Source: Novosphingobium sp. CF614 (GTDB taxonomy: Bacteria > Pseudomonadota > Alphaproteobacteria > Sphingomonadales > Sphingomonadaceae). Taken from it: a DNA stretch of 64,000 bases. The notes below the pieces were generated by a model, which searched no databases, was not told the DNA's origin, and worked only from the letters and a program-made list of their open reading frames with translations. How positions within the stretch are numbered: position 1 is the stretch's first letter; the number at the start of each line of letters is the position of its first letter. Below, piece after piece: positions 7,983 through 16,850 of this stretch. Made by a program: the position numbers and the translations under genes. Location: NCBI RefSeq assembly GCF_900113255.1, contig NZ_FOOR01000006.1, positions 158,287 through 222,286 of the forward strand, given 5' to 3'.

Positions 7983-9454
7983 TGGAACACGTCGCTACTC
8001 CTTCCTGGGCGATGCTCGCCTATCTTGTTTCCGGCATCCTGTTCATCCTGGCGCTGCGCGGCCTTTCGAGCCCGGCCACTTCGCGCACCGGCAACCGCTT
8101 CGGCATGACCGGCATGACCATCGCGGTCGTGACGACGCTGGTCACGCATGTTCCGCTGAAGAGCTTTCAGGATTTCGGAGGCCATGGGTTCATTGCCCGT
8201 CTCAATACCGTCACGCTGCTCGAAATCCTCGCCGCCATCGCCATCGGCGGCGCGATCGGCTGGGTGACGGCCCGGCGCATCAAGATGACCGACATGCCGC
8301 AACTGGTCGCCGCCTTCCACTCGCTGGTGGGCCTCGCGGCGGTGCTGGTCGGCTGGGCGGCCTATCTCAATCCGCAGGCTTTCGGCATCGCCGGACCGGA
8401 CGGCGCGATCGAGGCGCAGAGCCGGATCGAGATGGGGCTTGGCATCGCCATCGGGGCCATCACGTTCTCGGGCTCGGTGATCGCGTTCCTCAAGCTTGCC
8501 GGCAAGATGTCGGGCGCGCCGATCATGCTGCCGGGCCGGCACGTCATCAACCTGGGCACGCTGGTCGCCATCCTCGGGCTGGTCGCATATTTCACGCAGG
8601 ACCAGGGCCTGTGGGTGATCGCCACCGTCACCGCGCTCTCCTTCGCCATCGGTTTCCTGCTCATCATCCCGATCGGCGGCGCGGACATGCCGGTCGTCGT
8701 CTCGATGCTGAACAGCTACTCGGGCTGGGCGGCGGCGGCGATGGGCTTCACGCTGCACAACACCGCGATGATAATCACCGGCGCGCTGGTCGGTTCCTCG
8801 GGCGCGATCCTTTCGTACATCATGTGCAAGGCGATGAACCGCGGCTTCCTCTCGGTGATCGCCGGCGGTTTCGGCGCGGATGCTGGCGGCGGCCCGGGCG
8901 GCGGCGCGGCGCGGGAGCAGCGCCCGTGGAAGCGCGGCTCGGCCGAGGACGCTGCCTTCATCATGAAGGAGGCGGAGAACGTCATCATCATCCCGGGTTA
9001 CGGCATGGCGGTGGCGCAGGCCCAGCACGTGCTGCGCGAGATGGCCGACCAGCTCAAGAAGCACGGCGTCACCGTCAAGTACGCGATCCACCCGGTCGCC
9101 GGCCGCATGCCCGGGCACATGAACGTGCTGCTCGCCGAAGCGCAGGTGCCTTATGACGAGGTCTTCGAACTGGAGGACATCAACGGCGAGTTCGCGCAGT
9201 GCGACGTCGCCTTCATCATCGGCGCCAACGACGTGGTGAACCCGGCGGCCAAGACCGACAAGAGCTCCCCGATCTACGGCATGCCGGTGTTCGATGTGGA
9301 GAAGGCCAAGACCATCTTCTTCGTCAAGCGCTCGATGGGCGGCGTGGGCTATGCCGGCGTCGACAACGACGTGTTCTACATGGACCAGACCATGATGCTC
9401 CTCGCCGACGCCAAGAAGATGGTGGAGGACATCAACAAGGCCCTGGCCGACTGA
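7982..9454 (+). CDS. pntB: NAD(P) transhydrogenase subunit beta
   Basis: 490 residues. The N-terminal half has about nine transmembrane helices (domain II). The C-terminal ~180 residues are the NADP-binding domain III, with 'IIPGYGMAVAQAQHVLREM', 'HPVAGRMPGHMNVLLAEA' and 'VIGANDVVNPAA'-type motifs. It couples proton flow to hydride transfer from NADH to NADP and so supplies NADPH. The linker around residues 295-320 is Gly/Ala-rich ('GGGPGGGAAREQRP'). It completes a coxIV-pntAA-DUF559-pntAB-pntB run on the plus strand. Confidence 0.95.
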   Translation: MEHVATPSWAMLAYLVSGILFILALRGLSSPATSRTGNRFGMTGMTIAVVTTLVTHVPLKSFQDFGGHGFIARLNTVTLLEILAAIAIGGAIGWVTARRIKMTDMPQLVAAFHSLVGLAAVLVGWAAYLNPQAFGIAGPDGAIEAQSRIEMGLGIAIGAITFSGSVIAFLKLAGKMSGAPIMLPGRHVINLGTLVAILGLVAYFTQDQGLWVIATVTALSFAIGFLLIIPIGGADMPVVVSMLNSYSGWAAAAMGFTLHNTAMIITGALVGSSGAILSYIMCKAMNRGFLSVIAGGFGADAGGGPGGGAAREQRPWKRGSAEDAAFIMKEAENVIIIPGYGMAVAQAQHVLREMADQLKKHGVTVKYAIHPVAGRMPGHMNVLLAEAQVPYDEVFELEDINGEFAQCDVAFIIGANDVVNPAAKTDKSSPIYGMPVFDVEKAKTIFFVKRSMGGVGYAGVDNDVFYMDQTMMLLADAKKMVEDINKALAD

Positions 9455-9464
9455 GCCGCGCCCG

Positions 9465-9782
9465 ATGTTCGGTCTGGTCAAGTCGCTGTTCACGCTGGTG
9501 GGCCTCGCCACCGCGCTGTGGTTCGGTGCGCACTGGTATGCCGAGTACCGCGTGCGCACCGCCTTTGCCGAGGCGGGCATGAACGACAAGGCGGCCGCCT
9601 GCATGGGCCGCCGTCTGGTCAAGCGGCTCTCGCTGCCGCAATTGCGCAGGCTCGAGGCGTTCCAGGCGGAAAAGCACACCGTCGGCGGATTGCTGCGGGC
9701 GGTGCGCCAGGTGGACGATTCCGAGGTCATCGCCGTTACCGTGAGTTCAGCGGCCTTGTGCGCGACCGGCCTTGCCCGCTAG
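9465..9782 (+). CDS. small membrane-anchored protein of unknown function
   Basis: A 105-residue product that starts 10 bases after pntB. Residues 1-25 are one hydrophobic segment ('LVKSLFTLVGLATALWFGAHWY'), either an uncleaved anchor or a signal. The rest is a basic, helical domain with one central Cys ('AAACMGRRLVKRLSLPQLRRLEAF'). I do not recognise the family. The close spacing suggests it rides on the pnt transcript. Its 3' end overlaps the most upstream possible start of dgt by about 11 bases. Confidence 0.6.
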   Translation: MFGLVKSLFTLVGLATALWFGAHWYAEYRVRTAFAEAGMNDKAAACMGRRLVKRLSLPQLRRLEAFQAEKHTVGGLLRAVRQVDDSEVIAVTVSSAALCATGLAR

Positions 9783-10983
9783 GGAGGAAAGCCCCCCAAA
9801 GCAGCCCCCGGATACCCAGCGCTTGACTCTCGCCCCCTATGCCTCCGATCCGGCCCGTTCGCGCGGGCGTGAGTTCCCGCTGGAGAACGCGCTCGCCCGC
9901 GGGCCGCGCAGCGCCTACCAGCGCGACCGCGACCGCATCATCCATTCGATCGCCTTCCGCCGCCTGCGCTACAAGACCCAGGTCTTCATCGCGCCCGACG
10001 GCGACCATTACCGGGTACGGCTGACCCACAGCCTGGAAGTGGCGCAGATCGCCCGGGTCATCGCCCGCATCCTGGGCCTGGACGAGGACCTGACCGAGGC
10101 GCTGGCGCTGGCGCACGATATCGGCCACCCGCCTTTCGGCCATGCCGGGGAAGACGCGCTCGATGCCGCCCTGCACAAGGCCGGCGGCTTCGATCACAAT
10201 GCCCATTGCCTGCGCACGCTGATGCGGCTCGACAGTCCCTATTGCGAACACGACGGGCTCAACCTCACCTGGGAAACGCTGGAAGGCCTTGCCAAGCACA
10301 ACGGCCCGGTCGCCGAACCCAACTGGGCGCTGGCGGAACTGGACGCGGCCTATGGGCTCGACCTGGACACCTATCCCTCGCTCGAAGCGCAAGTCGCCGC
10401 GCTGTCCGACGATATCGCCTACGACAACCACGATATCGACGACGGGCTGCGCGCGGGTTTCCTCGATCCCGACGAACTGCTCGCGCATCCCTTCGTCGCC
10501 GAGCGCTGGGCCGAGGTCGAGCGGCGCTATCCCGGCGTCCCGCACGACCGGCAGCTGGCCGAACTGATCCGCAGCCAGATCGGGGTGATGGTCAACGACC
10601 TCGTGGCCCGCACCAGGGAGAACCTCGCCGGCGTCGGCAGCATCGAGGAGGTGCGCGCCGCCGGGCGCCCGCTGGTCGCCTTCTCTCCCGACATGGCCGA
10701 GGCCGAGCGCGGCTTCAAACGCTTCATGTACGAGAAGCTCTACTACCATCCCGAACAGATGGACACCGCCCGCCGTGCCCGCGCCGTGCTGGCCGAGCTC
10801 TATTCGGCCTATTCGCAGGAGCCGGTGCTGATGGACGAGGCCTGGATCGACACGCTGCCGCGCTTCGAGCCCGGGCGCAGCCGGCATATCGCCGACTATA
10901 TCGCCGGAATGACCGACCGCTTCGCCACCACGTGCCACGCCCAGATCTACGGCCGCACGCCCGAGGGACTGAGCAATGTGTGA
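9772..10983 (+). CDS. dgt: dGTP triphosphohydrolase-like HD-domain protein
   Basis: About 403 residues. The HD superfamily site is clear: 'RLTHSLEVAQIA' (His), 'LAHDIGHPPFGHAGEDAL' (His-Asp) and a distal 'DDIAYDNHDIDD' segment carrying the last Asp. These bind metal and cleave dNTP to the nucleoside and triphosphate. The N-terminal 'YASDPARSRGREF..SAYQRDRDRIIHSIAFRRLRYKTQVF' is typical of the proteobacterial type 2 dGTPase subfamily, which helps control dNTP pools. The start is a TTG that overlaps the gene before it; another TTG at 9823 is equally possible, so the first 17 residues are uncertain. Confidence 0.88.
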   Translation: MPAREESPPKQPPDTQRLTLAPYASDPARSRGREFPLENALARGPRSAYQRDRDRIIHSIAFRRLRYKTQVFIAPDGDHYRVRLTHSLEVAQIARVIARILGLDEDLTEALALAHDIGHPPFGHAGEDALDAALHKAGGFDHNAHCLRTLMRLDSPYCEHDGLNLTWETLEGLAKHNGPVAEPNWALAELDAAYGLDLDTYPSLEAQVAALSDDIAYDNHDIDDGLRAGFLDPDELLAHPFVAERWAEVERRYPGVPHDRQLAELIRSQIGVMVNDLVARTRENLAGVGSIEEVRAAGRPLVAFSPDMAEAERGFKRFMYEKLYYHPEQMDTARRARAVLAELYSAYSQEPVLMDEAWIDTLPRFEPGRSRHIADYIAGMTDRFATTCHAQIYGRTPEGLSNV

Positions 10984-11000
10984 GCGTGGCGGCTAGGCGC

Positions 11001-11696
11001 ATGAAGCCTGCCGGTACACGCATCTGCCTCGTCGGAGCGACGGGGCTGGTGGGCGGCGCGCTGATCGCCGAGGCGGTGGGGCGCGAGGATCTGCGCCTGG
11101 TCGGCGTCGCCCGGCGCGAGGCGCGATTGCCCGCCGGCGCGCGCATGGAGATGCTCGTCGGCGAACCGATCGACTGGCCGCAGCTGATCGCCGCTTCCCG
11201 CGCCAAGGTCATGGTCTGCGCGCTGGGCACCACGATCGCGGCGGCCGGCAGCCAGGCGGCATTTCGCGCGATCGACCACGATCTCGTGCGGTTCTGCGCG
11301 GAAGCCGCTCGCGCCGCGGGCATCGAGCACATGATTGTCGTCTCGTCGATCGGGGCGGACAGGGGCAGCCGCAACTTCTACCTTTCGGTCAAGGGCGAGA
11401 TGGAGGAGGCGCTGGGCAAGCTGGGTTTCTGGCGGCTGGATATTCTGCGCCCGGGATTGCTGCGCGGACGGCGAAGGCCGCGCCGGCCGATCGAGGCCAT
11501 GGCGCAAGCCCTGGCACCTGCGGTCGACGTGCTGTTCCTGCACGGCAAATACCGATGCTACCGCTCGATTCGTGCCCGTCGGGTGGCCCGCGCGATCCTG
11601 TCCCTGGCGTGCGAGAAGGCACGGGGCCGCTTCGTTCACGACCATGACGCCATGCGCCGGGCGGCGCGCCGGGCCGGGACGAGCGCCGGGGATTAG
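11001..11696 (+). CDS. NAD(P)-binding Rossmann-fold protein (atypical SDR)
   Basis: A 231-residue protein resembling the NAD(P)H-binding, HTATIP2/oxidoreductase-like atypical SDRs. It has 'CLVGATGLVGGALI' (residues ~8-21) as the dinucleotide site and 'VSSIGADRGSRNFYLSVKGEME' with a Ser and a Tyr-x-x-x-Lys-like 'YLSVK' near 128-132. Family members act as sensors or reductases with unknown substrates. It starts 17 bases after dgt, on the same strand, and is probably co-transcribed with it. The C-terminus is very Arg-rich. No specific substrate can be assigned. Confidence 0.75.
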   Translation: MKPAGTRICLVGATGLVGGALIAEAVGREDLRLVGVARREARLPAGARMEMLVGEPIDWPQLIAASRAKVMVCALGTTIAAAGSQAAFRAIDHDLVRFCAEAARAAGIEHMIVVSSIGADRGSRNFYLSVKGEMEEALGKLGFWRLDILRPGLLRGRRRPRRPIEAMAQALAPAVDVLFLHGKYRCYRSIRARRVARAILSLACEKARGRFVHDHDAMRRAARRAGTSAGD

Positions 11697-11764
11697 TTTC
11701 GCAGTGCGGCATGCGAGGCGTTGACTCGCCCCGAGTGCTCAACCAAGGATAGCCGCATCGCTGA

Positions 11765-11985
11765 CACGCGCGGGAGAGTTCTGCCGATTCGGTTTACCGG
11801 TCGGGAGGCGCCGAAGGAGCAACCGCCCCGGAATCTCTCAGGCAAAAGGACCGCGCAGGGTCGATAGCGACACTCTGGAAAGTGCCACGTCCAGCAGGAC
11901 GGGGCCGCCGACGGTGTAACCTCGCCCGCCTTGCAAGAGGCAGCGCGGGGGAAGCTCTCAGGTTTCCGTGACAGAGGGGGCACCT
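11765..11985 (+). ncRNA. tandem glycine riboswitch upstream of gcvT
   Basis: Two glycine-aptamer copies can be read. The first runs from the CGGGAGAG near 11770, through 'GGCGCCGAAGGAGCAA' and 'AATCTCTCAGGCAAAAGGAC', to 'CACTCTGGAAAGTGCC' near 11886. The second continues with 'CGCCGACGGTGTAACC' and 'GCTCTCAGGTTTCCGTGACAGA' to 'GGGGGCACC' near 11985. The paired layout, the CTCTCAGG signatures and the place just before gcvT match the cooperative glycine riboswitch, which switches on glycine cleavage when glycine is abundant. The gene it controls starts about 38 bases after the second aptamer, so control is probably on translation or a nearby terminator. Confidence 0.93.
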
Positions 11986-12022
11986 GAACGGTGTGCCATG
12001 CTTTGCGCGGAGTCTTGATCTT

Positions 12023-13177
12023 GTGAGCGAATATCCGAATCCCGAAGACGATCAGGAAGAGGCCCCCGCGCCGCTGCCGTTGCCGCTCGATGCCTGGCAT
12101 CGCGAGAAGGGCGGCCGCATGGTCGAATTCGCCGGCTACCTGATGCCCGTCCAGTACGAGGGCATCATCGCCGAGCACCTCTGGACCCGCGAGAGCGCCG
12201 GCCTGTTCGACGTCAGCCACATGGGCCAGCTGGAAGTTTCCGGCGAAGGCGCGGCGCAGGCACTGGAAGCGCTGCTGCCCGGCGATATCTCCGCGCTCAA
12301 GGCCGGCCGCCTGCGCTATTCGCTGCTGCTCGGCGAGGACGGCGGGATTCTGGACGATCTGATGGTCACCAACCGTGGCGGGGAATACTACCTCATCGTC
12401 AACGGCGCGACCAAGTGGGATGATATCGGCCACTTGCGCGAACAGCTGCCCGACGAAATCACGCTCAATCATCTCGACGAACAGGGCCTGCTCGCCTTGC
12501 AGGGCCCCAAGGCGGCCGAGGCGCTGGGGCGGCTCGGGCTCGAGCCGGCTTTCCCGGGCATGCCGAGGCTGGAAGAACTCAAGTTCATGCAGGCCGCTCC
12601 GTTCTTCTGGCAGGGCCGGCCGCTCGGCGTGAGCCGATCGGGCTACACCGGCGAGGATGGCTTCGAGATCTCGGTTCGCGCGGACGACATCGTCGCGCTC
12701 GCCGAGGCGCTGGTCGAGCAGCCCGAGGTCAAGCCGATCGGCCTTGGCGCGCGCGATTCGCTGCGACTGGAGGCGGGGCTGCCGCTCTACGGCCACGACA
12801 TCACCGTCGATACCACCCCCGGCGAAGCCGACCTCGGCTTCGCGATCAGCAAGCGGCGCCGGACCGAGATGGGCTTTCCCGGCGCGCGCCGGATTCTTTC
12901 CGAAATGGCCCTGGGCCCCAGGCGGATGCGCGTCGGCCTCGCCCTGGAAGGCCGCATGGCCGCGCGCGAGGGCGCGGAGGTCTTTTCAGGGGACGAGCGC
13001 GTCGGCGTCGTGACGTCGGGCGGGTTCTCGCCTTCGCTGCAACGCCCCATCGCCATGGCCTACGTCGAGACCGCCCATGCCGCCGAAGGTTGCGCGCTTT
13101 CGCTCGATGTGCGCGGCAAGCGGCTCGACGCCAAAGTCGTGCCGATGCCTTTCGTCCCCCATCGCTATCACCGCTGA
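12023..13177 (+). CDS. gcvT: aminomethyltransferase, glycine cleavage T-protein
   Basis: 384 residues from a GTG that has a GGAG at proper distance; a further GTG 30 bases upstream is possible. T-protein takes the aminomethyl group from lipoylated H-protein, releases ammonia and gives 5,10-methylene-tetrahydrofolate. Diagnostic stretches are 'GGRMVEFAGYLMPVQYEG', 'SAGLFDVSHMGQLEVSG', 'LLALQGPKAAEAL', 'SRSGYTGEDGFEI' and 'GLGARDSLRLEAGLPLYGHD', where the Arg-Asp pair binds folate. The N-terminal ~25 residues are an acidic, Pro-rich extension. First gene of the gcvT-H-PA-PB operon under the glycine riboswitch. Confidence 0.95.
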   Translation: MSEYPNPEDDQEEAPAPLPLPLDAWHREKGGRMVEFAGYLMPVQYEGIIAEHLWTRESAGLFDVSHMGQLEVSGEGAAQALEALLPGDISALKAGRLRYSLLLGEDGGILDDLMVTNRGGEYYLIVNGATKWDDIGHLREQLPDEITLNHLDEQGLLALQGPKAAEALGRLGLEPAFPGMPRLEELKFMQAAPFFWQGRPLGVSRSGYTGEDGFEISVRADDIVALAEALVEQPEVKPIGLGARDSLRLEAGLPLYGHDITVDTTPGEADLGFAISKRRRTEMGFPGARRILSEMALGPRRMRVGLALEGRMAAREGAEVFSGDERVGVVTSGGFSPSLQRPIAMAYVETAHAAEGCALSLDVRGKRLDAKVVPMPFVPHRYHR

Positions 13178-13191
13178 GGAGCTTGTTTCCC

Positions 13192-13563
13192 ATGAGCCGT
13201 TATTTCACCGAAGACCATGAGTGGATCGAAATCGAGGATGGCCTCGGCACCGTCGGGATCACCGACTATGCGCAAGGCCAGCTGGGCGACATCACCTTCG
13301 TCGATCTGCCTGCCGAAGGGGCGAGCGTGGCCAAGGGCGATTCCGTCTCGGTGGTCGATTCGGTCAAGGCCGCCTCGGACGTCTACACGCCGGTTTCGGG
13401 CACCATCGCCGAAGTCAACGCCGCGCTCGCCGATGAGCCCGAGCTGGTCAACACCGATGCCGAAGTGGGCGGCTGGCTGTTCCGCATCACCCTGTCCGAC
13501 CCCGCCGAGCTGGACGCCCTGATGGACGAGGCGGCCTATCGGGAATTCGTGAATGGGCTGTGA
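13192..13563 (+). CDS. gcvH: glycine cleavage system H-protein
   Basis: 123 residues, the normal length. It shuttles the aminomethyl intermediate between P- and T-proteins on a lipoyl arm attached to Lys59 ('VVDSVKAASDVYTPVSG'). The N-terminal 'YFTEDHEWIEIEDGLGTVGITDYAQ' and C-terminal 'EVGGWLFRITLSDPAELDALMDEAAY' are characteristic. It lies 14 bases after gcvT with a GAGGAG ribosome site. A 336-base repeat-filled gap separates it from gcvPA. Confidence 0.97.
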   Translation: MSRYFTEDHEWIEIEDGLGTVGITDYAQGQLGDITFVDLPAEGASVAKGDSVSVVDSVKAASDVYTPVSGTIAEVNAALADEPELVNTDAEVGGWLFRITLSDPAELDALMDEAAYREFVNGL

Positions 13564-13899
13564 TGCCGGGTATTCGGGAGCGAGGTCCGTTTTCGCCCCT
13601 CGTCGTGGCGGTCTCGCAATGACGAAGCGAGGGGAAACACCAACTTGGCATGGGGCCGGCGAGTCCCTGCCGAAAGCCGGCTCTTCGCTCATGCGTTTTT
13701 ACCCGGCGGCACGGCGGCGCGGAGAGGGGAAATATTTCGCGCAAAGGCACGGAGGCGCAAAGGGATTTGAGCGAGGAACCCGAAATCCGAATCGAGACCC
13801 GTTCGTCCTGAGCTTGTCGAAGGACCCCGGCGCGGCGCTGCCCAACCCCTTCGTGCCTCCGCGCCCTTGCGTGAACCCGTTGTCCGGAGCCCTTTGCTG
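13564..13899. repeat. mosaic of palindromic repeats inside the gcv operon
   Basis: This is a 336-base gap between gcvH and gcvPA with no convincing gene. It holds (a) a segment near 13595-13635 with 'GGTCTCGCAATGACGAAGC', echoed near 20095. It also holds (b) a long imperfect inverted repeat, arms about 13735-13763 (contains GGCACGGAGGCGCAAAGG) and 13845-13874 (CGTGCCTCCGCGCCCTTGCG). Between those arms is (c) a 43-base stretch around 13780-13823 almost identical to 19988-20031, with the family 1 core TCCTGAGCTTGTCGAAGGA. The repeats look nested, as if one family inserted in another. Confidence 0.8.
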
Positions 13900-15270
13900 A
13901 TGCGCTACCTTCCCCTGACCCCCGCCGACCGCGCCGAGATGCTTGGCGTCATCGGCGCCGCCACGGTCGACGATCTCTTCGTGGACGTGCCCGAGCAGGC
14001 CCGGCTTTCCGGCCCCATCGCGGGCCTGCCCATGCATGCCAGCGAAATGGCGGTCGAACGCCACATGAGCGCGCTGGCGGCCAGCAACCTATCGGCCGGT
14101 TCGGTGCCGTTCTTCCTGGGCGCGGGAGCCTATCGCCACCATGTGCCGGCCTCGGTCGATCACCTGATCCAGCGCGGCGAGTTCCTGACGGCCTACACGC
14201 CCTATCAGCCGGAAATCGCGCAAGGCACGCTGCAAGTGCTGTTCGAGTTCCAAACCCAGGTCGCGCGCCTGTTCGGCACCGATATCGCCAATGCCTCGAT
14301 GTACGATGGGTCGACCGCGTGCTGGGAAGCGATCCTGATGGCCGCGCGGGTGACTCGCAAGGGCCGCGCGGTGCTCTCCGGCGGACTGCATCCGCATTAC
14401 GGCGAAGTCGTGCGGACGATGGCGAAGTTCACGCAGGACAACATCGTCTCGCTCGCCGCGGCGCTGACCGCCGAGCCGGACGACGCGGCGGTGATCGCGG
14501 CGATCGACGATGCCACCTCGTGCGTCGTCGTCCAGTATCCCGACGTGCTCGGCCGCATTCCCGATCTCATCGCGATTGCCGAGGCGGCGCATGCCCGGGG
14601 CGCGCTGCTGGTCGCGGTGGTCACCGAGCCGGTGGCGCTCGGCCTGATCGAGGCGCCCGGCGCGCTGGGCGCCGATATCGTGGTGGGAGAGGGCCAGTCG
14701 ATCGGCGTGGGGCTGCAATTCGGCGGGCCTTACCTCGGCCTGTTCGGCTGCCGCGAGAAATTCGTGCGCCAGATGCCGGGGCGCCTATGCGGGCAGACCG
14801 TCGATGCCGAGGGCAAGCGCGGCTTCGTGCTGACCCTCTCGACGCGCGAGCAGCATATCCGGCGCGAGAAGGCGACCAGCAATATCTGCACCAATTCAGG
14901 GCTTTGTGCCCTGGCTTTCAGCATTCACCTGACACTGCTGGGCGGGGAAGGGCTGGCGCGGCTCGCCGCCGTCAACCATGCCCGCGCGCAAGCGACGTTC
15001 GAGCGGCTGACTCGAATCCCGGACGTGTCGCTGCTCAACCACGCCTATTTCAACGAGGCCACGCTGATCCTGCCGCGCGACGCGCGCGAAGTCGTGCGCG
15101 AGCTGGCCGATCGCAAGGTGCTGGGCGGGGTATCGCTCGCCCGCCTGTTCCCGGGGGCGGACGGGCTCTGGAACGGACTGCTGGTGGCGGCCACCGAAAC
15201 GACGACCGACGAGGATATCGAGGCTTTCGCGGTCGAACTGGAAAACCTTCTGGCGGGAGTGCGGGCATGA
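13900..15270 (+). CDS. gcvPA: glycine dehydrogenase (decarboxylating) subunit 1
   Basis: 456 residues. This is the N-terminal half of P-protein in the split alpha2beta2 form. It begins '[32 protein letters not shown]' and carries '[41 protein letters not shown]', the hallmark of this subunit. It has no PLP lysine of its own but shapes the active site with GcvPB. ATG at 13900 is preferred over an upstream TTG because the domain starts there. Its stop overlaps the gcvPB start (ATGA), so translation is coupled. Confidence 0.95.
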   Translation: MRYLPLTPADRAEMLGVIGAATVDDLFVDVPEQARLSGPIAGLPMHASEMAVERHMSALAASNLSAGSVPFFLGAGAYRHHVPASVDHLIQRGEFLTAYTPYQPEIAQGTLQVLFEFQTQVARLFGTDIANASMYDGSTACWEAILMAARVTRKGRAVLSGGLHPHYGEVVRTMAKFTQDNIVSLAAALTAEPDDAAVIAAIDDATSCVVVQYPDVLGRIPDLIAIAEAAHARGALLVAVVTEPVALGLIEAPGALGADIVVGEGQSIGVGLQFGGPYLGLFGCREKFVRQMPGRLCGQTVDAEGKRGFVLTLSTREQHIRREKATSNICTNSGLCALAFSIHLTLLGGEGLARLAAVNHARAQATFERLTRIPDVSLLNHAYFNEATLILPRDAREVVRELADRKVLGGVSLARLFPGADGLWNGLLVAATETTTDEDIEAFAVELENLLAGVRA

Positions 15271-16850
15271 ACGTGGTCAATGCGGCGGGCTGGCGTCCCG
15301 CGATGGGTGAAGCCGATGCCGCGGCCGGCGGGCCCGCCACTTCCAGCGGCGACCGGGGGCTGATGCTCGAGGAGTGCCTGAGCTTCGAGCTGGGCGCGGC
15401 GGGCAAGTGCGGTGTCGATCTCGACGAGGCGGATCGCGCCCCGGCGGAAGGGCTGCGCAAGTTCCTGCGCAAGGCGCCGCCCGCGCTGCCGGGCCTGACC
15501 GAGCCGGAGACGGTGCGGCACTACACCCGCCTGTCACGCCAGAACTACGCCATCGACCTCGGGCCGTTTCCGCTCGGCTCCTGCACGATGAAGCACAACC
15601 CGCGCCTCAACGAGAAGGTGGCGCGCCTGCCCGGTTTCGCCGATGTCCATCCATTGCAACCGCAAAAGACGGTCGAAGGCGCGCTCGCGGTGATCGAGCA
15701 GCTTGCCGACTGGCTGGTGCGGCTGACCGGCATGGCCTCGGTGGCGATGTCGCCCAAGGCCGGCGCGCATGGCGAGCTGTGCGGGCTGCTGTGCATCCGC
15801 GCCGCGCTCGATGCGCGGGGGGAGAAGCGCGACGTGGTGCTGGTGCCCGAAAGCGCGCACGGCACCAACCCGGCGACCGCCGCTTTCGCCGGCTTCAAGG
15901 TCGAATCGATCCCGGCGACACCCGCTGGCCGCGTCGACCTGGAAGCGCTCAAGGCCAGGCTGGGGGCGGGCGGGCCGGAATGCGGCGTGGCCGGGGTGAT
16001 GATTACCAATCCCAACACCTGCGGCCTGTTCGAGCCGGAAATGAAGGCGATCGCGGATGCGGTTCACGCGGTGGGCGGCTATGTCTATTGCGACGGCGCC
16101 AACTTCAACGCGATCGTCGGCAAAGTGCGGCCCGGTGATCTCGGCGTCGATGCCATGCACATCAACCTGCACAAGACCTTTTCCACCCCGCACGGCGGCG
16201 GTGGGCCGGGCGCGGGGCCGGTGGTCCTTTCCGAGGCGCTGGCGCCATTCGCGCCGCTGCCCTTCGTGACACGCGGCGCGGACGGCGTTCTCCACCTCGT
16301 CGATGAAGAGAACGCCAGCGAGGGCCATGCCAGCGCTTTCGGCCGCATGGTCGCCTTCCACGGCCAGATGGGCATGTTCACCCGCGCGCTGACCTATATC
16401 CTCAGCCACGGCGCCGACGGCCTCAGGCAAGTGGCGGAGGACGCGGTGCTCAATGCCAACTACGTGCTGCGCTCCTGCCAGGATCTGCTGCCGGCACCCT
16501 TCGCCGCCAGCGGCCCGTGCATGCATGAGGCGCTGTTCAGCGATGCCGGGCTGGCCGAAGGCTTCTCCACGCTCGACATCGCCAAGGGCCTGATCGACGA
16601 GGGCTTCCACCCGATGACGGTCTATTTCCCGCTGGTGGTCAAGGGCGCCATGCTGGTCGAGCCGACCGAGACGGAAAGCAAGGCCGGGCTTGATCGCTTC
16701 ATCGCCAGCTTGCGCAGCCTGGCAGAGCGGGCCAAGGCGGGCGACCAAAGCCTGCACTCGGCCCCGCACTTCGCGCCGCGGCGGCGGCTTGACGAAACGC
16801 TGGCGGCGCGGAGGCCCGTGCTGGTCTGGCAGGGCACCGAACCCCGGTGA
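15267..16850 (+). CDS. gcvPB: glycine dehydrogenase (decarboxylating) subunit 2
   Basis: 527 residues. PLP-dependent half of P-protein, which decarboxylates glycine and loads the aminomethyl group on GcvH. The PLP Schiff-base Lys lies in '[18 protein letters not shown]'. Other marks are '[20 protein letters not shown]', '[13 protein letters not shown]' and '[10 protein letters not shown]'. The N-terminal ~40 residues are variable. It overlaps gcvPA by four bases and the following transporter gene by four bases. A much longer open frame upstream in this register is a shadow of gcvPA and was not used. Confidence 0.96.
   Translation: MNVVNAAGWRPAMGEADAAAGGPATSSGDRGLMLEECLSFELGAAGKCGVDLDEADRAPAEGLRKFLRKAPPALPGLTEPETVRHYTRLSRQNYAIDLGPFPLGSCTMKHNPRLNEKVARLPGFADVHPLQPQKTVEGALAVIEQLADWLVRLTGMASVAMSPKAGAHGELCGLLCIRAALDARGEKRDVVLVPESAHGTNPATAAFAGFKVESIPATPAGRVDLEALKARLGAGGPECGVAGVMITNPNTCGLFEPEMKAIADAVHAVGGYVYCDGANFNAIVGKVRPGDLGVDAMHINLHKTFSTPHGGGGPGAGPVVLSEALAPFAPLPFVTRGADGVLHLVDEENASEGHASAFGRMVAFHGQMGMFTRALTYILSHGADGLRQVAEDAVLNANYVLRSCQDLLPAPFAASGPCMHEALFSDAGLAEGFSTLDIAKGLIDEGFHPMTVYFPLVVKGAMLVEPTETESKAGLDRFIASLRSLAERAKAGDQSLHSAPHFAPRRRLDETLAARRPVLVWQGTEPR

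Noticed and set aside
13553..13900. An open frame across the gcvH-gcvPA gap
   Set aside because: It is made entirely of repeat sequence and reads through three repeat families.
14319..15266. N-terminal extension of gcvPB overlapping gcvPA
   Set aside because: The extension is gcvPA read in another frame; gcvPB homology begins at the ATG overlapping the gcvPA stop.
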